A DNA stretch of 6,280 nucleotides from an uncultured Acidimicrobiaceae bacterium (lineage in GTDB: Bacteria > Actinomycetota > Acidimicrobiia > Spongiisociales > UBA5794): the NCBI GenBank assembly GCA_947258635.1, contig CAMYJM010000395.1:1-6280 (forward strand). Reading direction: 5' to 3'. Under the pieces are notes generated by a model. That model had not been told where the DNA came from and made no database searches. It was given only the letters and a program-made list of their open reading frames with translations. Positions 1-6,049 of the stretch are shown one piece after another. A program made the position numbers and the translations under genes. Position 1 is the first letter of the stretch, and every line of letters begins with the position of its first letter.

Positions 1-1
1 G

Positions 2-211
2 TTCGCGTCGACACCGATCATTCAGGTCGCGGACACCGGCGACTTGGTGACTCTCGAAGGCAGCGGGCGGTGGCCCGACGGCAAGATATACCACTGGGTT
101 CAGATCTTGGAATACCGGGACCGCTTGGTCTGGAGAGAGACCCAGTACTTCGCCGAGCCGTTCGCAGCCCCGGAGTGGAGAGCTCCGTTCACCGAGCCCC
201 GAGACGACTGA
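2..211 (+). CDS. SnoaL-like / NTF2-fold family protein, C-terminal part (5' end outside window)
   Basis: Reading frame 2 is open from the left edge to TGA at 209-211 and gives 69 residues, starting FASTPIIQVADTGD and ending EPRDD. The block RETQYFAEPF followed by APEWRAPF, preceded by a tryptophan-containing strand (YHWVQILEYRD), is what I recognise as the last two beta strands and tail of nuclear transport factor 2 / SnoaL-like proteins. In that family a small cone-shaped alpha+beta barrel binds diverse hydrophobic ligands or acts as a cyclase or isomerase. The residues that would define a substrate or an active site are outside the window, so no specific function can be given. The gene ends 25 bp before the stop of the convergent MFS gene. 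The other frame across this region gives an arginine-rich translation without family features and is rejected. Confidence 0.72.
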   Translation, partial: FASTPIIQVADTGDLVTLEGSGRWPDGKIYHWVQILEYRDRLVWRETQYFAEPFAAPEWRAPFTEPRDD

Positions 212-236
212 GCGGCGCGACAACTGAGCAGGGCTA

Positions 237-1478
237 CTACGGCTGCTCGATCGGATCCGACGCGGCCCGCTGGCGTTTCGCCAGCGCATAGAACGGCAAT
301 GCAGCAGCCGTGACCAGCGCGCTGATGCCGTAGGAAGCCGAGAAGCTCCACACGTCGGCCGCCCGCCCCAGTGCCGGCTGGGAAACGACACCCCCGGCAG
401 AGCTCATCAGCGCATCGAACGACAGCACCGTGGCCCGCTGCTCGGAGGGGATGACGCCGTTCACGTACGCCTGGCGGAGGGGCCCGGTCGCCGCAAAGGT
501 CAGCGCCCACACGGAAATCAGCGTGAGCGCGACCCAGAAACTCGAAGTCAACCCGAGCCCGGCCAGAACGGCGACGCTGAGCGCAGCCCCGACCAGCAAA
601 GCGTCTGTCCTGCGCTTGAAGAGCCGGCGAATGCGCGGAACGAGAATGCCGCCGACCACCTGGGCGCCGGCGACAATGGCCGCCGCCAGCCCCGCGATGC
701 CAAACGCCGTCTCGTCGCCGTAGAGCTCGAGCAGGTAGGGCTGCATTGCGTAGAACGCGAAGATGCCGGCGCCCATGGTGAACGGGGCGGCGAGCATGAG
801 CCACCGCACGGGCGGATTCCGCCATCCGTGATCGAGCGAGGCCCCGATGACCGTGCGCATCTCATCGATGGGCCCGCCACCGCGATGCGGCGTGAATCCC
901 TCGTCCCGCATGGCTCGATAGGCAACCCCAAAGACGGTGGCGAGCAACGCGGCGCGCAACAGGTAGGGAACTCCAAGGTTGGTGAATTGGGCGACTGCGC
1001 CGCCCGTCACCGATCCGACCAGCATGGAGACTCCGGCAACGACCTGGCCCCGGGCAAATATCGACTCCAGATCGCCCTCATAGTCGTTGGCGCCGAGCGC
1101 ATCGACGAGCCACGCCTCGACCGCACCGCTGAAGAACGTGAAACCAAGACCGATGAGGATCGACGCCAGCGCCCAGCCCCAAAGCGCAGCCTCGATTTGC
1201 CACATCCAGACGTACACGAGCGTCGACAAGAACAACGTGGCCGCCCCGAGAAGGTATGACGTTCGCCGCCCCCGCGTGTCGGCCACAACGCCGGTCGGGA
1301 TCTCAAAGGCGACCTGCCCGGCGGTGAAGAACGCATTCACCGTGAACGCCCCGGCGTTGCTCAGCCCGGCGTCGAGCAGGAAGAGGGTGTTGATGCCCCA
1401 TATGAAGGAGGCGGCCAGCGTCGAGAGCAGCGTCAGAGTCAGGTAGACCCGAGTAACCCGGCGCGCCCCTTCAGTCAT
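237..1478 (-). CDS. MFS transporter (12-TM, drug/metabolite efflux-like)
   Basis: This is a 413-residue inner-membrane secondary carrier of the major facilitator superfamily, which usually exchanges or co-transports a small solute with protons. About twelve hydrophobic segments are visible: roughly 12-36, 43-62, 76-93, 97-119, 142-164, 168-188, 225-248, 257-281, 293-313, 315-336, 346-366 and 378-400. A hydrophilic central loop lies near 189-224. The MFS motif A is clear at residues 63-72 (GVVADTRGRR) between helices 2 and 3, with a degenerate basic counterpart (PRIRRLFKRR, 281-290) between helices 8 and 9. The segment around 343-370 (PSEQRAT, then SSAGGVVSQPALGR) resembles a recurrent actinobacterial subgroup often labelled as multidrug or tetracycline-like. 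The substrate cannot be read from sequence. ATG at 1478 has only a weak ribosome site (AGTAGGG). The gene lies 45 bp downstream of the patatin-like gene on the same strand, with no clear terminator between, so co-transcription is likely. Confidence 0.92.
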   Translation of the reverse strand: MTEGARRVTRVYLTLTLLSTLAASFIWGINTLFLLDAGLSNAGAFTVNAFFTAGQVAFEIPTGVVADTRGRRTSYLLGAATLFLSTLVYVWMWQIEAALWGWALASILIGLGFTFFSGAVEAWLVDALGANDYEGDLESIFARGQVVAGVSMLVGSVTGGAVAQFTNLGVPYLLRAALLATVFGVAYRAMRDEGFTPHRGGGPIDEMRTVIGASLDHGWRNPPVRWLMLAAPFTMGAGIFAFYAMQPYLLELYGDETAFGIAGLAAAIVAGAQVVGGILVPRIRRLFKRRTDALLVGAALSVAVLAGLGLTSSFWVALTLISVWALTFAATGPLRQAYVNGVIPSEQRATVLSFDALMSSAGGVVSQPALGRAADVWSFSASYGISALVTAAALPFYALAKRQRAASDPIEQP

Positions 1479-1523
1479 TGCGGGACCCTACTTGCCTCCC
1501 TCGATGCGAACCAGGCCCGGGAA

Positions 1524-3134
1524 TCAAGTCGCCGATTCGGCCGCCAGCCTCCTCCGAAGTTCACGCCCATCGATCTCCCCATCAACCCATCGCTTGGCGT
1601 CCGCCCACTCCTGGGATCCCACGGCCACCGACATCTGGTACTGGCCAAGTCGGCGGTATGCCTCGAAGGTGCTGTGGCGGAAGAACTGGTCGCTCGTGGA
1701 ATGGTCGGGAAACAGGGCGTCGCCCTCGGCGAAGGCGTGCACGTCCCACGGCATATCCGCCGTGACGTTTGCTTCAACGAAGAGAACCCGGCCCCGCCGC
1801 CTTTCGCCTCCGTGCTGCTTCTCCCAGAACCCGACCACGTAAGGCTTGGTCGCCATCGCCGCGGCTTGTGTCTGGGCGCCGCGCCGCCGCAAGAGCCGGC
1901 GTCCCTGAGTTGCCGGTTCGGCCCCCGGCGCCGGCCGGAGCGGCGACGGATCGATTCGGATCTCGATGCCGGTTTGCTCCCTTGTCAGCGCGATGGCCTC
2001 TCCAAGTGTCGCAAATGACTCGATCCCGTCGCCGGCGGCGGAGATCACATAGATCTCTTCACATCCCCGCCTCATCAACTCGACCAGGCCGAGGTTCTCC
2101 CAGTGGCCCCCATCCGTGATGTACAGGAACGGGTGCTTCCACGAGTACTTGCCGAAGAGCTCACGGAGCAGGTACGGCCATCCCGGCTGTCCTGCGAAGC
2201 GGCGCTCCGGTCTCACGGCCAGGAGATTGGGCACCCATAGGCCCAACCGGACGTTCAGCGCAGCGAGAAGCCCGCCGATCGCTCCGAGCGCCTTCTTGCC
2301 GGCGGCGGAGGACACGGCCGCCCCCGACGTCGCCACCAAAGATGCGATAGTCAGATCCCGGCTGCGTCGGGCCGAGATCCCGTTGAGGTAGTCCTCGGTG
2401 CGTAGGTACCCCAGACTCGGCGCACCCACTTCCGCCGCCGAGAACGTGAACGAGTCGGCCCAGCGACCGGCCGGTATGGCGTCTCGATCCAGAACATTGA
2501 GATTCACCGCGCAACAGATGATCAGCTCGGGCCATCCCGGGCTGCCCAGCTCACGGCGTCGGTGCGGAATATCGGTCAGGTACTTGACTGATTCAGTCCG
2601 CGGCCCGTCGCCGGCAGCACGGTCGGCGTCGGTAGCTTCTTCATCATCCCCCTCCGGGGCCAGGGCTGCGGGCATCACGGGACGCTCGGCCGTGTCGTAT
2701 TTGAGGAAGGCTGAGGCCAGCCGGTCTCGGTACAACGGATTGAGCGACCAGGCGTGGGTTGGCACCAACAGCTTGAGAACGAGCAACCCGCCGATCACGA
2801 TGGCCCACAAGCCAACGTCGGGGATCATGAACCGTCCCAGAAGCCCCGCTCGGGCCGAGCCCGACCCGGTCCCCACGGGGCCGTTCAAAGCAGCCTGCTG
2901 AACGACACTCGTGGCCATCAGAACTCCGGCGATAACGAGAAGGACGAAAGCCGCCACCTTGAGCAGCAGCTGCAGACCGCGCTTCGTCTTCGAGGCGCCG
3001 GTCACGATACGGCTCGCGGCCAGCCGACCCAGCCCTCCGCTGGCCACCGCCGTCACGATCCACGGCAGTTGGGCGGCGGTTGAGCTGTCGGCGGGCGTCC
3101 CTCCCCCTGGTAGCCAGCTCGGCAGGGCGGCCAC
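1524..3134 (-). CDS. Patatin-like protein, C-terminal frame (catalytic aspartate half)
   Basis: This is a 536-residue open frame from a GTG at 3134 that is probably not a natural start: a TAG in the same frame at 3150-3152 limits its upstream extent, and the sequence continues the preceding frame's domain. Membrane segments lie near residues 22-45, 56-78 and 105-124. They are followed by SLNPLYRDRLASAFL (130-144), a charged acidic linker (about 160-182), LNVLDRDAIPAGRWADSFTFS (212-232), and TDGGHWENLG (340-349) with Asp341 as the expected catalytic acid. Beyond that are YVISAAGDG (362-370) and a conserved-looking tail, HGGERRRGRVLFVEANVT then PDHSTSDQFFRHSTFEAYR (441-494). The density of recognisable blocks, with no internal stop, shows this frame is under coding constraint along its length. 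TGA at 1524-1526 precedes the MFS start by 45 bp. If translated alone it would lack the nucleophile serine. Confidence 0.82.
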   Translation of the reverse strand: MAALPSWLPGGGTPADSSTAAQLPWIVTAVASGGLGRLAASRIVTGASKTKRGLQLLLKVAAFVLLVIAGVLMATSVVQQAALNGPVGTGSGSARAGLLGRFMIPDVGLWAIVIGGLLVLKLLVPTHAWSLNPLYRDRLASAFLKYDTAERPVMPAALAPEGDDEEATDADRAAGDGPRTESVKYLTDIPHRRRELGSPGWPELIICCAVNLNVLDRDAIPAGRWADSFTFSAAEVGAPSLGYLRTEDYLNGISARRSRDLTIASLVATSGAAVSSAAGKKALGAIGGLLAALNVRLGLWVPNLLAVRPERRFAGQPGWPYLLRELFGKYSWKHPFLYITDGGHWENLGLVELMRRGCEEIYVISAAGDGIESFATLGEAIALTREQTGIEIRIDPSPLRPAPGAEPATQGRRLLRRRGAQTQAAAMATKPYVVGFWEKQHGGERRRGRVLFVEANVTADMPWDVHAFAEGDALFPDHSTSDQFFRHSTFEAYRRLGQYQMSVAVGSQEWADAKRWVDGEIDGRELRRRLAAESAT

Positions 3135-4761
3135 GAAACGGGGCAGCTCCTACGAGGCCCGTGAGCGCGGATACGAAGACGAGAAACTGGATCGAGAGAC
3201 TGAGCTTGAGCGTTCCCCCGGTCTTGCCACGGATGGTCGATACGTTCAAAGCGAGCATCAACGACGCCAGGAGGAAGGGAACGGCGACGACACCCCACAT
3301 CCAGCCATCGATCGTGATGCTAACCGTGAAGTCGGACGGCGGGCGCACCTTGACAGACGGTTTCGTTGCGATCTCGACGAGCTGCCGCACCTCGTTGCGA
3401 CCGAGAGGCGCGACGTTGCCATCGGCGACACGCACGGAGATCTGCGTCTCGACGAAGTAGGCGGGAGCGCCCTCGATTCGCGCCGGCGAATCCTCACCAA
3501 CGAAGAGGCGCGGCTGAACCGCCAGGGTCGGAAGCCCGTCGCAGATGTTGAGCTGTCCCGGGGACACCACCAGCTCGTCCTGCCGCGGGGCCAAGTCCCG
3601 CTCTTGCGCCGTCTCGCGCTCGGCATATCGCACCACATATCCGGACGAGAGGGAGATCGTCCAATACTGCTCCGTCACGGTTTCCGGCGCGCAGCGCGGC
3701 GCCAACGCCGCCGGCTCGGACGTCGACCGTATCGAGATGTCGTCGTCTCCGGGAAGCGGGTCGATCCGAACGTCGTACAGCAGTGGCGTAGCAGCTCGCA
3801 GCTCGGGATGAAGGACCTCGGACTGAATGATCCAGCCCAAGGGCCGACCGATCGCGAACACCACCAGGTAGAGGATGAGCAGATTGAACGCGATGGTCGC
3901 CAAGGCTCGGGCCACGGCGACGCGGCCATCCTGACCGTTGAGACCCAGATAGCTGGTTCTGGCACGGAGCCGTTCGAGCTCGTCGGAACCCTCGGAGAAC
4001 GGCAGCCGCCCCACCTTGGGTTCGGCGGCCGCCCGGATCGTCATCCCGGCCGCCGCATAACCGCCACCGGACACCGCCGCCAGATACCGGGCGGTGCGGA
4101 GCCGCTCTCGACCCAGACCGTGCAGGGCCCCGAGGCTGAAGGAAGCCGAGCGGATGCCGCCGCCCGAGCAGCAGATTCCCGTGCCGCCGCTCTGGGCCGG
4201 TTCGCATCGCTTCTGGGGCGGAGGCTTGGGTCGATTCGTCCGCCAGCCGATCTGATAGAGCAGCCCCACGACGACGATGCCGAAGAGCACCCACTTGCCC
4301 GTCGCCAGCGCGTACACCAAGTCCCCTCGCCAGCCTGGATCCCCTCCCCCTTGAGCACACCAGGCGCGGGCATTGTGGATGGCGACATTCTCGGCGAGAT
4401 CGGTGAGGAACCACAGGATGAGCGGGGTGATGAGGCCGAGGCGGTGACGACTCCACGCCGGGGCGTCGTTGCGCCACCACAAGAAGAGGCCGACAACGAC
4501 GGTCGCGGCGAAGTAGAAGATGAACACGTAGTCCAGCGCCAGCTGTTCATCGAGGTTGGGCTGGGCCAGCGCATCGCAGGTACCGTCGAATTGGCTCGCC
4601 AAGGCGTCCGCGGCCCGGCTCGACCGGACGGCAAGGTAGATCGTTGGTGCGGCGAAGGCCAGGACTATCAGGATCGCGAGGGACTCCTCGCGGAGCCAGG
4701 CGACTGTTCGGCGCCACCAGACGGTGACCCAACACCAAGCTGTGCTAAGCCGGCCGCTCAC
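2644..4761 (-). CDS. Patatin-like protein, N-terminal frame (oxyanion loop and nucleophile serine)
   Basis: This frame starts at GTG 4761 (MSGRLSTAWCW) and reads family-like sequence to about base 3142, 540 residues. It then runs about 165 codons of arginine- and glycine-rich out-of-frame translation to a stop at 2644-2646. Hydrophobic segments lie near residues 27-45, 76-96, 106-124, 155-172, 286-308, 487-507 and 518-539. GGGIRSASFSLGAL at 200-213 and YLAAVSGGGY at 226-235 give the patatin oxyanion hole and Ser231. The first glycine of the classical GxSxG is alanine here, as I recall is common in this bacterial subgroup. Residues about 309-485 form a hydrophilic, strand-rich region between two membrane segments that I do not recognise. 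The start is not strongly supported: a G-rich stretch lies only about 3 bases before GTG and a better GAGAGGGGG lies about 18 bases away. I see no alternative in-frame start close by. Confidence 0.8.
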   Translation of the reverse strand: MSGRLSTAWCWVTVWWRRTVAWLREESLAILIVLAFAAPTIYLAVRSSRAADALASQFDGTCDALAQPNLDEQLALDYVFIFYFAATVVVGLFLWWRNDAPAWSRHRLGLITPLILWFLTDLAENVAIHNARAWCAQGGGDPGWRGDLVYALATGKWVLFGIVVVGLLYQIGWRTNRPKPPPQKRCEPAQSGGTGICCSGGGIRSASFSLGALHGLGRERLRTARYLAAVSGGGYAAAGMTIRAAAEPKVGRLPFSEGSDELERLRARTSYLGLNGQDGRVAVARALATIAFNLLILYLVVFAIGRPLGWIIQSEVLHPELRAATPLLYDVRIDPLPGDDDISIRSTSEPAALAPRCAPETVTEQYWTISLSSGYVVRYAERETAQERDLAPRQDELVVSPGQLNICDGLPTLAVQPRLFVGEDSPARIEGAPAYFVETQISVRVADGNVAPLGRNEVRQLVEIATKPSVKVRPPSDFTVSITIDGWMWGVVAVPFLLASLMLALNVSTIRGKTGGTLKLSLSIQFLVFVSALTGLVGAAPFRGRPAELATRGRDARRQLNRRPTAVDRDGGGQRRAGSAGREPYRDRRLEDEARSAAAAQGGGFRPSRYRRSSDGHECRSAGCFERPRGDRVGLGPSGASGTVHDPRRWLVGHRDRRVARSQAVGANPRLVAQSVVPRPAGLSLPQIRHGRASRDARSPGPGGG
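3110..3150 (-). other. Frameshift site inside the patatin-like gene
   Basis: The switch from the N-terminal to the C-terminal frame must lie downstream of 3150, because the C-terminal frame has a TAG at 3150-3152. It must lie upstream of about 3110, because the N-terminal frame there turns into low-complexity, arginine-rich sequence. The C4 run on the coding strand (3143-3140) is the simplest location: deleting one C yields GCC CGT TTC GTG. A second run (CCCCC on the plus strand, 3103-3107) is a less likely place. The motif does not look like a known programmed +1 slippery site, and no frame-0 stop lies next to it. Confidence 0.75.
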
Positions 4762-4938
4762 GGTCCCCCAATCAGCGAACCCCCTCTCGAATTTGCCCCG
4801 AGGCGTAGCAACATCGTAGAGGTGAAAAGTGTCCGGCGCTCGGCCCCCGCGCTGGGACGTCGCCGGAGCCGGATGGCGAGCTATGCGCGATCACGGCCGC
4901 GGGGAGAACAATCGATGGGCGCCAAACTGGTTGCGCAG

Positions 4939-4954
4939 CACCGGCCGGCTGGTG
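4939..4954. repeat. 16 bp imperfect palindrome in the divergent promoter region
   Basis: CACCGGCCGGCTGGTG is symmetric at 14 of 16 positions (7 of 8 pairs), with only G4943/T4950 breaking the dyad. Two outer pairs (4936/4957 and 4937/4956) also match. The size and place would suit an operator for a dimeric repressor, but GC-rich DNA produces such palindromes by chance and no regulator gene is in view. Confidence 0.35.
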
Positions 4955-4966
4955 GTGACCCTCCAC

Positions 4967-5007
4967 TCGACGTGGTCCCGTGGCCCCGCCCCCGGGCAAC
5001 ACGTCGA
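4967..5007. repeat. Stem-loop-forming inverted repeat upstream of MscS
   Basis: TCGACGTG (4967-4974) is perfectly inverted at CACGTCGA (5000-5007). Inside it, CCCG (4977-4980) can pair with CGGG (4993-4996), leaving a 2/3-nt internal bulge and a 12-nt loop. It starts about 147 bp and ends about 106 bp before the MscS ATG. It could be a leader hairpin if transcription starts upstream, or a protein-binding dyad. No U-run follows directly, so it is not a standard intrinsic terminator. Confidence 0.45.
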
Positions 5008-5104
5008 CCGACGCAGCATCTACCCAGTGCCACGTTTTTCGGGAACGTCGCCACGCGGAGCGCCCTCGGGTAAGTTCACCGTACCCATAGCGCAGTACCG
5101 CAGC

Positions 5105-5109
5105 GGAGG
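5105..5109 (+). promoter_or_regulatory. Ribosome binding site fixing the MscS start
   Basis: GGAGG lies four bases before ATG 5114. It selects this start over an in-frame ATG at 4829, whose extra 95 codons read as intergenic-type sequence. The spacing is slightly short but acceptable. Confidence 0.65.
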
Positions 5110-5113
5110 ACCA

Positions 5114-5986
5114 ATGCCGAGACACGAGATCTACCTCGCCACCGAAGCCGACCCCGCCGGCGCGCTGGATGATTTGGGGGCGCTGACGGCGTCTGATTGG
5201 CTGTGGGCGGGCGGGCTGATTGCCGGCGCGTTGGTCGCGGCATTCGTGACGCGCCGCCTCGTCATTCGGCTGGCGACGCCGCAGCTGGCCCCGTTCGTCG
5301 CCAAGCTCATCGCCCGGTTGGCCGCGGCGCTGATCTTCTTACTCGGCTTCTTCTACGCAATGCAGCAGGTGGGTGTCTCGCTCACGCCGCTCCTTGGCCT
5401 CGTCGGCCTGCTCGGCTTGGCCCTGGCATTTGCCTTCCAAGATGTGCTGGAGAACTTCATTGCCGGCATCTTCTTGTCCGCTCGTCGCCCGTTCACGCAA
5501 GGCGACGAGATCGGCACCGCCGGTCACGATGGTGTGGTGGAGGACATCAGCCTGCGGGAGCTGACAATGCGCACCTATGACGGTGAACTCGTCTACATAC
5601 CCAACGCCGAAGTGTGGCGCAACGCCATCGTCAACCGCACCGCTCGCGAGCTGCGCCGCACCTCGCTCACCGTTGGGGTGGGGTACTCCAGCTCTCTCGA
5701 ACAGGCAGGCCGCCTCCTGACCGAGACGCTGCAGGGTGTCGAGGGCGTTGCCGCCGACCCGCCGCCCCAAGCCTTCGCCTACGAGTTCGGCGACTCGAGC
5801 ATCAATTTCTCTCTCCGTTTCTGGCATGAGGCCGCCAGCGCCGAGAAATGGCTGGTCCGGGACCGGGTCATGAAGGCGACCCATGGCGCCCTCGGCGGTG
5901 CCGGGATCGAAATCCCCTTCCCGCAACGTGTTGTCACGTTCACCGCGGACGGCGCCGAGCTCGACGGCGACGGAGCGCACGACTGA
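5114..5986 (+). CDS. Small-conductance mechanosensitive channel, MscS family
   Basis: This 290-residue protein has the size and layout of a minimal MscS channel, a homoheptamer that opens under membrane tension to release solutes during hypo-osmotic shock. Membrane helices lie near residues 29-49, 61-84 and 88-122. The third is the pore helix, with alternating small residues and the signature GLALAFAFQDVLENFIAG (101-118), followed by RRPFTQGDEI (124-133) leading into the beta domain. The beta domain shows TYDGELVYIPNAEVW (154-168) and NRT, and the C-terminal alpha/beta region ends in IPFPQRVV (267-274), all typical of the family. By alignment in my head with E. coli MscS, Gln109 matches Q112 and Asn114 matches N117, while the hinge glycine G113 is replaced by Asp110. 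The gene stands alone with its own ribosome site, divergent from the patatin-like gene and 63 bp before the next same-strand gene. Confidence 0.95.
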   Translation: MPRHEIYLATEADPAGALDDLGALTASDWLWAGGLIAGALVAAFVTRRLVIRLATPQLAPFVAKLIARLAAALIFLLGFFYAMQQVGVSLTPLLGLVGLLGLALAFAFQDVLENFIAGIFLSARRPFTQGDEIGTAGHDGVVEDISLRELTMRTYDGELVYIPNAEVWRNAIVNRTARELRRTSLTVGVGYSSSLEQAGRLLTETLQGVEGVAADPPPQAFAYEFGDSSINFSLRFWHEAASAEKWLVRDRVMKATHGALGGAGIEIPFPQRVVTFTADGAELDGDGAHD

Positions 5987-6013
5987 CAGCTACTTTCTGT
6001 GGCCGTTGTGGGA

Positions 6014-6019
6014 TATGCT
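6014..6019 (+). promoter_or_regulatory. Possible -10 element of the secreted-protein gene
   Basis: TATGCT within GGGATATGCTGGGG lies about 30 bases before the start codon, in the 63 bp gap after the MscS stop. It matches TATAAT at four of six positions. No good -35 is seen 16-18 bases upstream (TACTTT at 5991-5996 is poor), so this is only a candidate. Read-through from MscS is the alternative. Confidence 0.25.
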
Positions 6020-6034
6020 GGGGAACAATCGAGT

Positions 6035-6040
6035 GGGGAG
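6035..6040 (+). promoter_or_regulatory. Ribosome binding site of the secreted-protein gene
   Basis: GGGGAG lies nine bases before ATG 6050 and three bases before the in-frame ATG 6044. The spacing favours 6050. Confidence 0.5.
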
Positions 6041-6049
6041 TGGATGGGA

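Larger units (their letters stand above)
1524..4761 (-). pseudogene. Large membrane patatin-like phospholipase, reading frame broken by a +1 shift
   Basis: Two overlapping minus-strand frames together form one patatin-like protein. Removing one base from the C4 run at 3140-3143 joins them cleanly (…LVGAA, then RFVAALPSWL…) into about 1078 residues. Patatin-like enzymes are Ser-Asp dyad acyl hydrolases acting on phospholipids or other lipid esters. The oxyanion loop GGGIRS sits at 200-205, the nucleophile Ser231 in AVSGGGY, and the catalytic Asp at about 883 in TDGGHWENLG, with some 650 residues between Ser and Asp. Membrane segments surround the serine loop and fill much of the gap, so the enzyme should be membrane-embedded. 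As written, neither half is a complete enzyme. The cause is either a sequencing or assembly indel in a homopolymer, in which case the gene is intact in nature, or a genuine inactivating mutation. The intact-looking C-terminal half, with no further lesions, favours an error or a very recent mutation. Confidence 0.85.
4762..5113. promoter_or_regulatory. Divergent intergenic region between the patatin-like gene and the MscS gene
   Basis: These 352 bp lie between the GTG start of the leftward patatin-like gene and the ATG of the rightward MscS channel, so they must hold both promoters unless the genes are read from further away. I could not identify a convincing -35/-10 pair on either strand. A TACGAT-like hexamer on the minus strand near 4811-4816 lacks a -35 partner. 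Frames open across the region give basic, low-complexity translations without family features. The region does contain two dyad-symmetric elements, listed separately. Confidence 0.5.

Noticed and set aside
226..248. GAGCAG...CTGCTC inverted repeat between the convergent SnoaL-like and MFS genes, as a bidirectional terminator
   Set aside because: The 6-bp stem has an 11-nt loop, no T-run on either side, and overlaps the MFS stop codon. It is too weak to call.
100..825. A 241-codon minus-strand frame and several shorter frames overlapping the MFS gene
   Set aside because: They are shadows of the MFS frame with Arg/Ala-rich low-complexity translations, whereas the MFS frame shows clear helices and motif A.
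3139..3144. Programmed +1 frameshifting at GCC CCG
   Set aside because: There is no adjacent frame-0 stop or rare codon, and no re-pairing for the P-site tRNA as in known +1 sites. An indel in a homopolymer is simpler.
5041..5046. GGGAAC as an ECF sigma factor -35 box before MscS
   Set aside because: No matching -10 (GTT/CGTC-like) lies 16-18 bases downstream; the nearest GTT is about 27 bases away.
2911..5073. A 720-codon plus-strand open frame opposite the patatin-like gene
   Set aside because: It is codon-aligned antisense to the N-terminal patatin frame, where GC-rich genes commonly lack stops. Its translation is Arg/Gly/Asp/His-rich with no hydrophobic core or family motif, and it runs through the intergenic region and the MscS upstream sequence.
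4829..5113. N-terminal extension of MscS to an upstream in-frame ATG
   Set aside because: The extra 95 codons show no family similarity or membrane segment, and a GGAGG sits directly before ATG 5114.
4772..5125. A 117-codon minus-strand frame in the divergent intergenic region
   Set aside because: It has no recognisable motif and a mixed basic composition, and it overlaps the MscS ribosome site and start.
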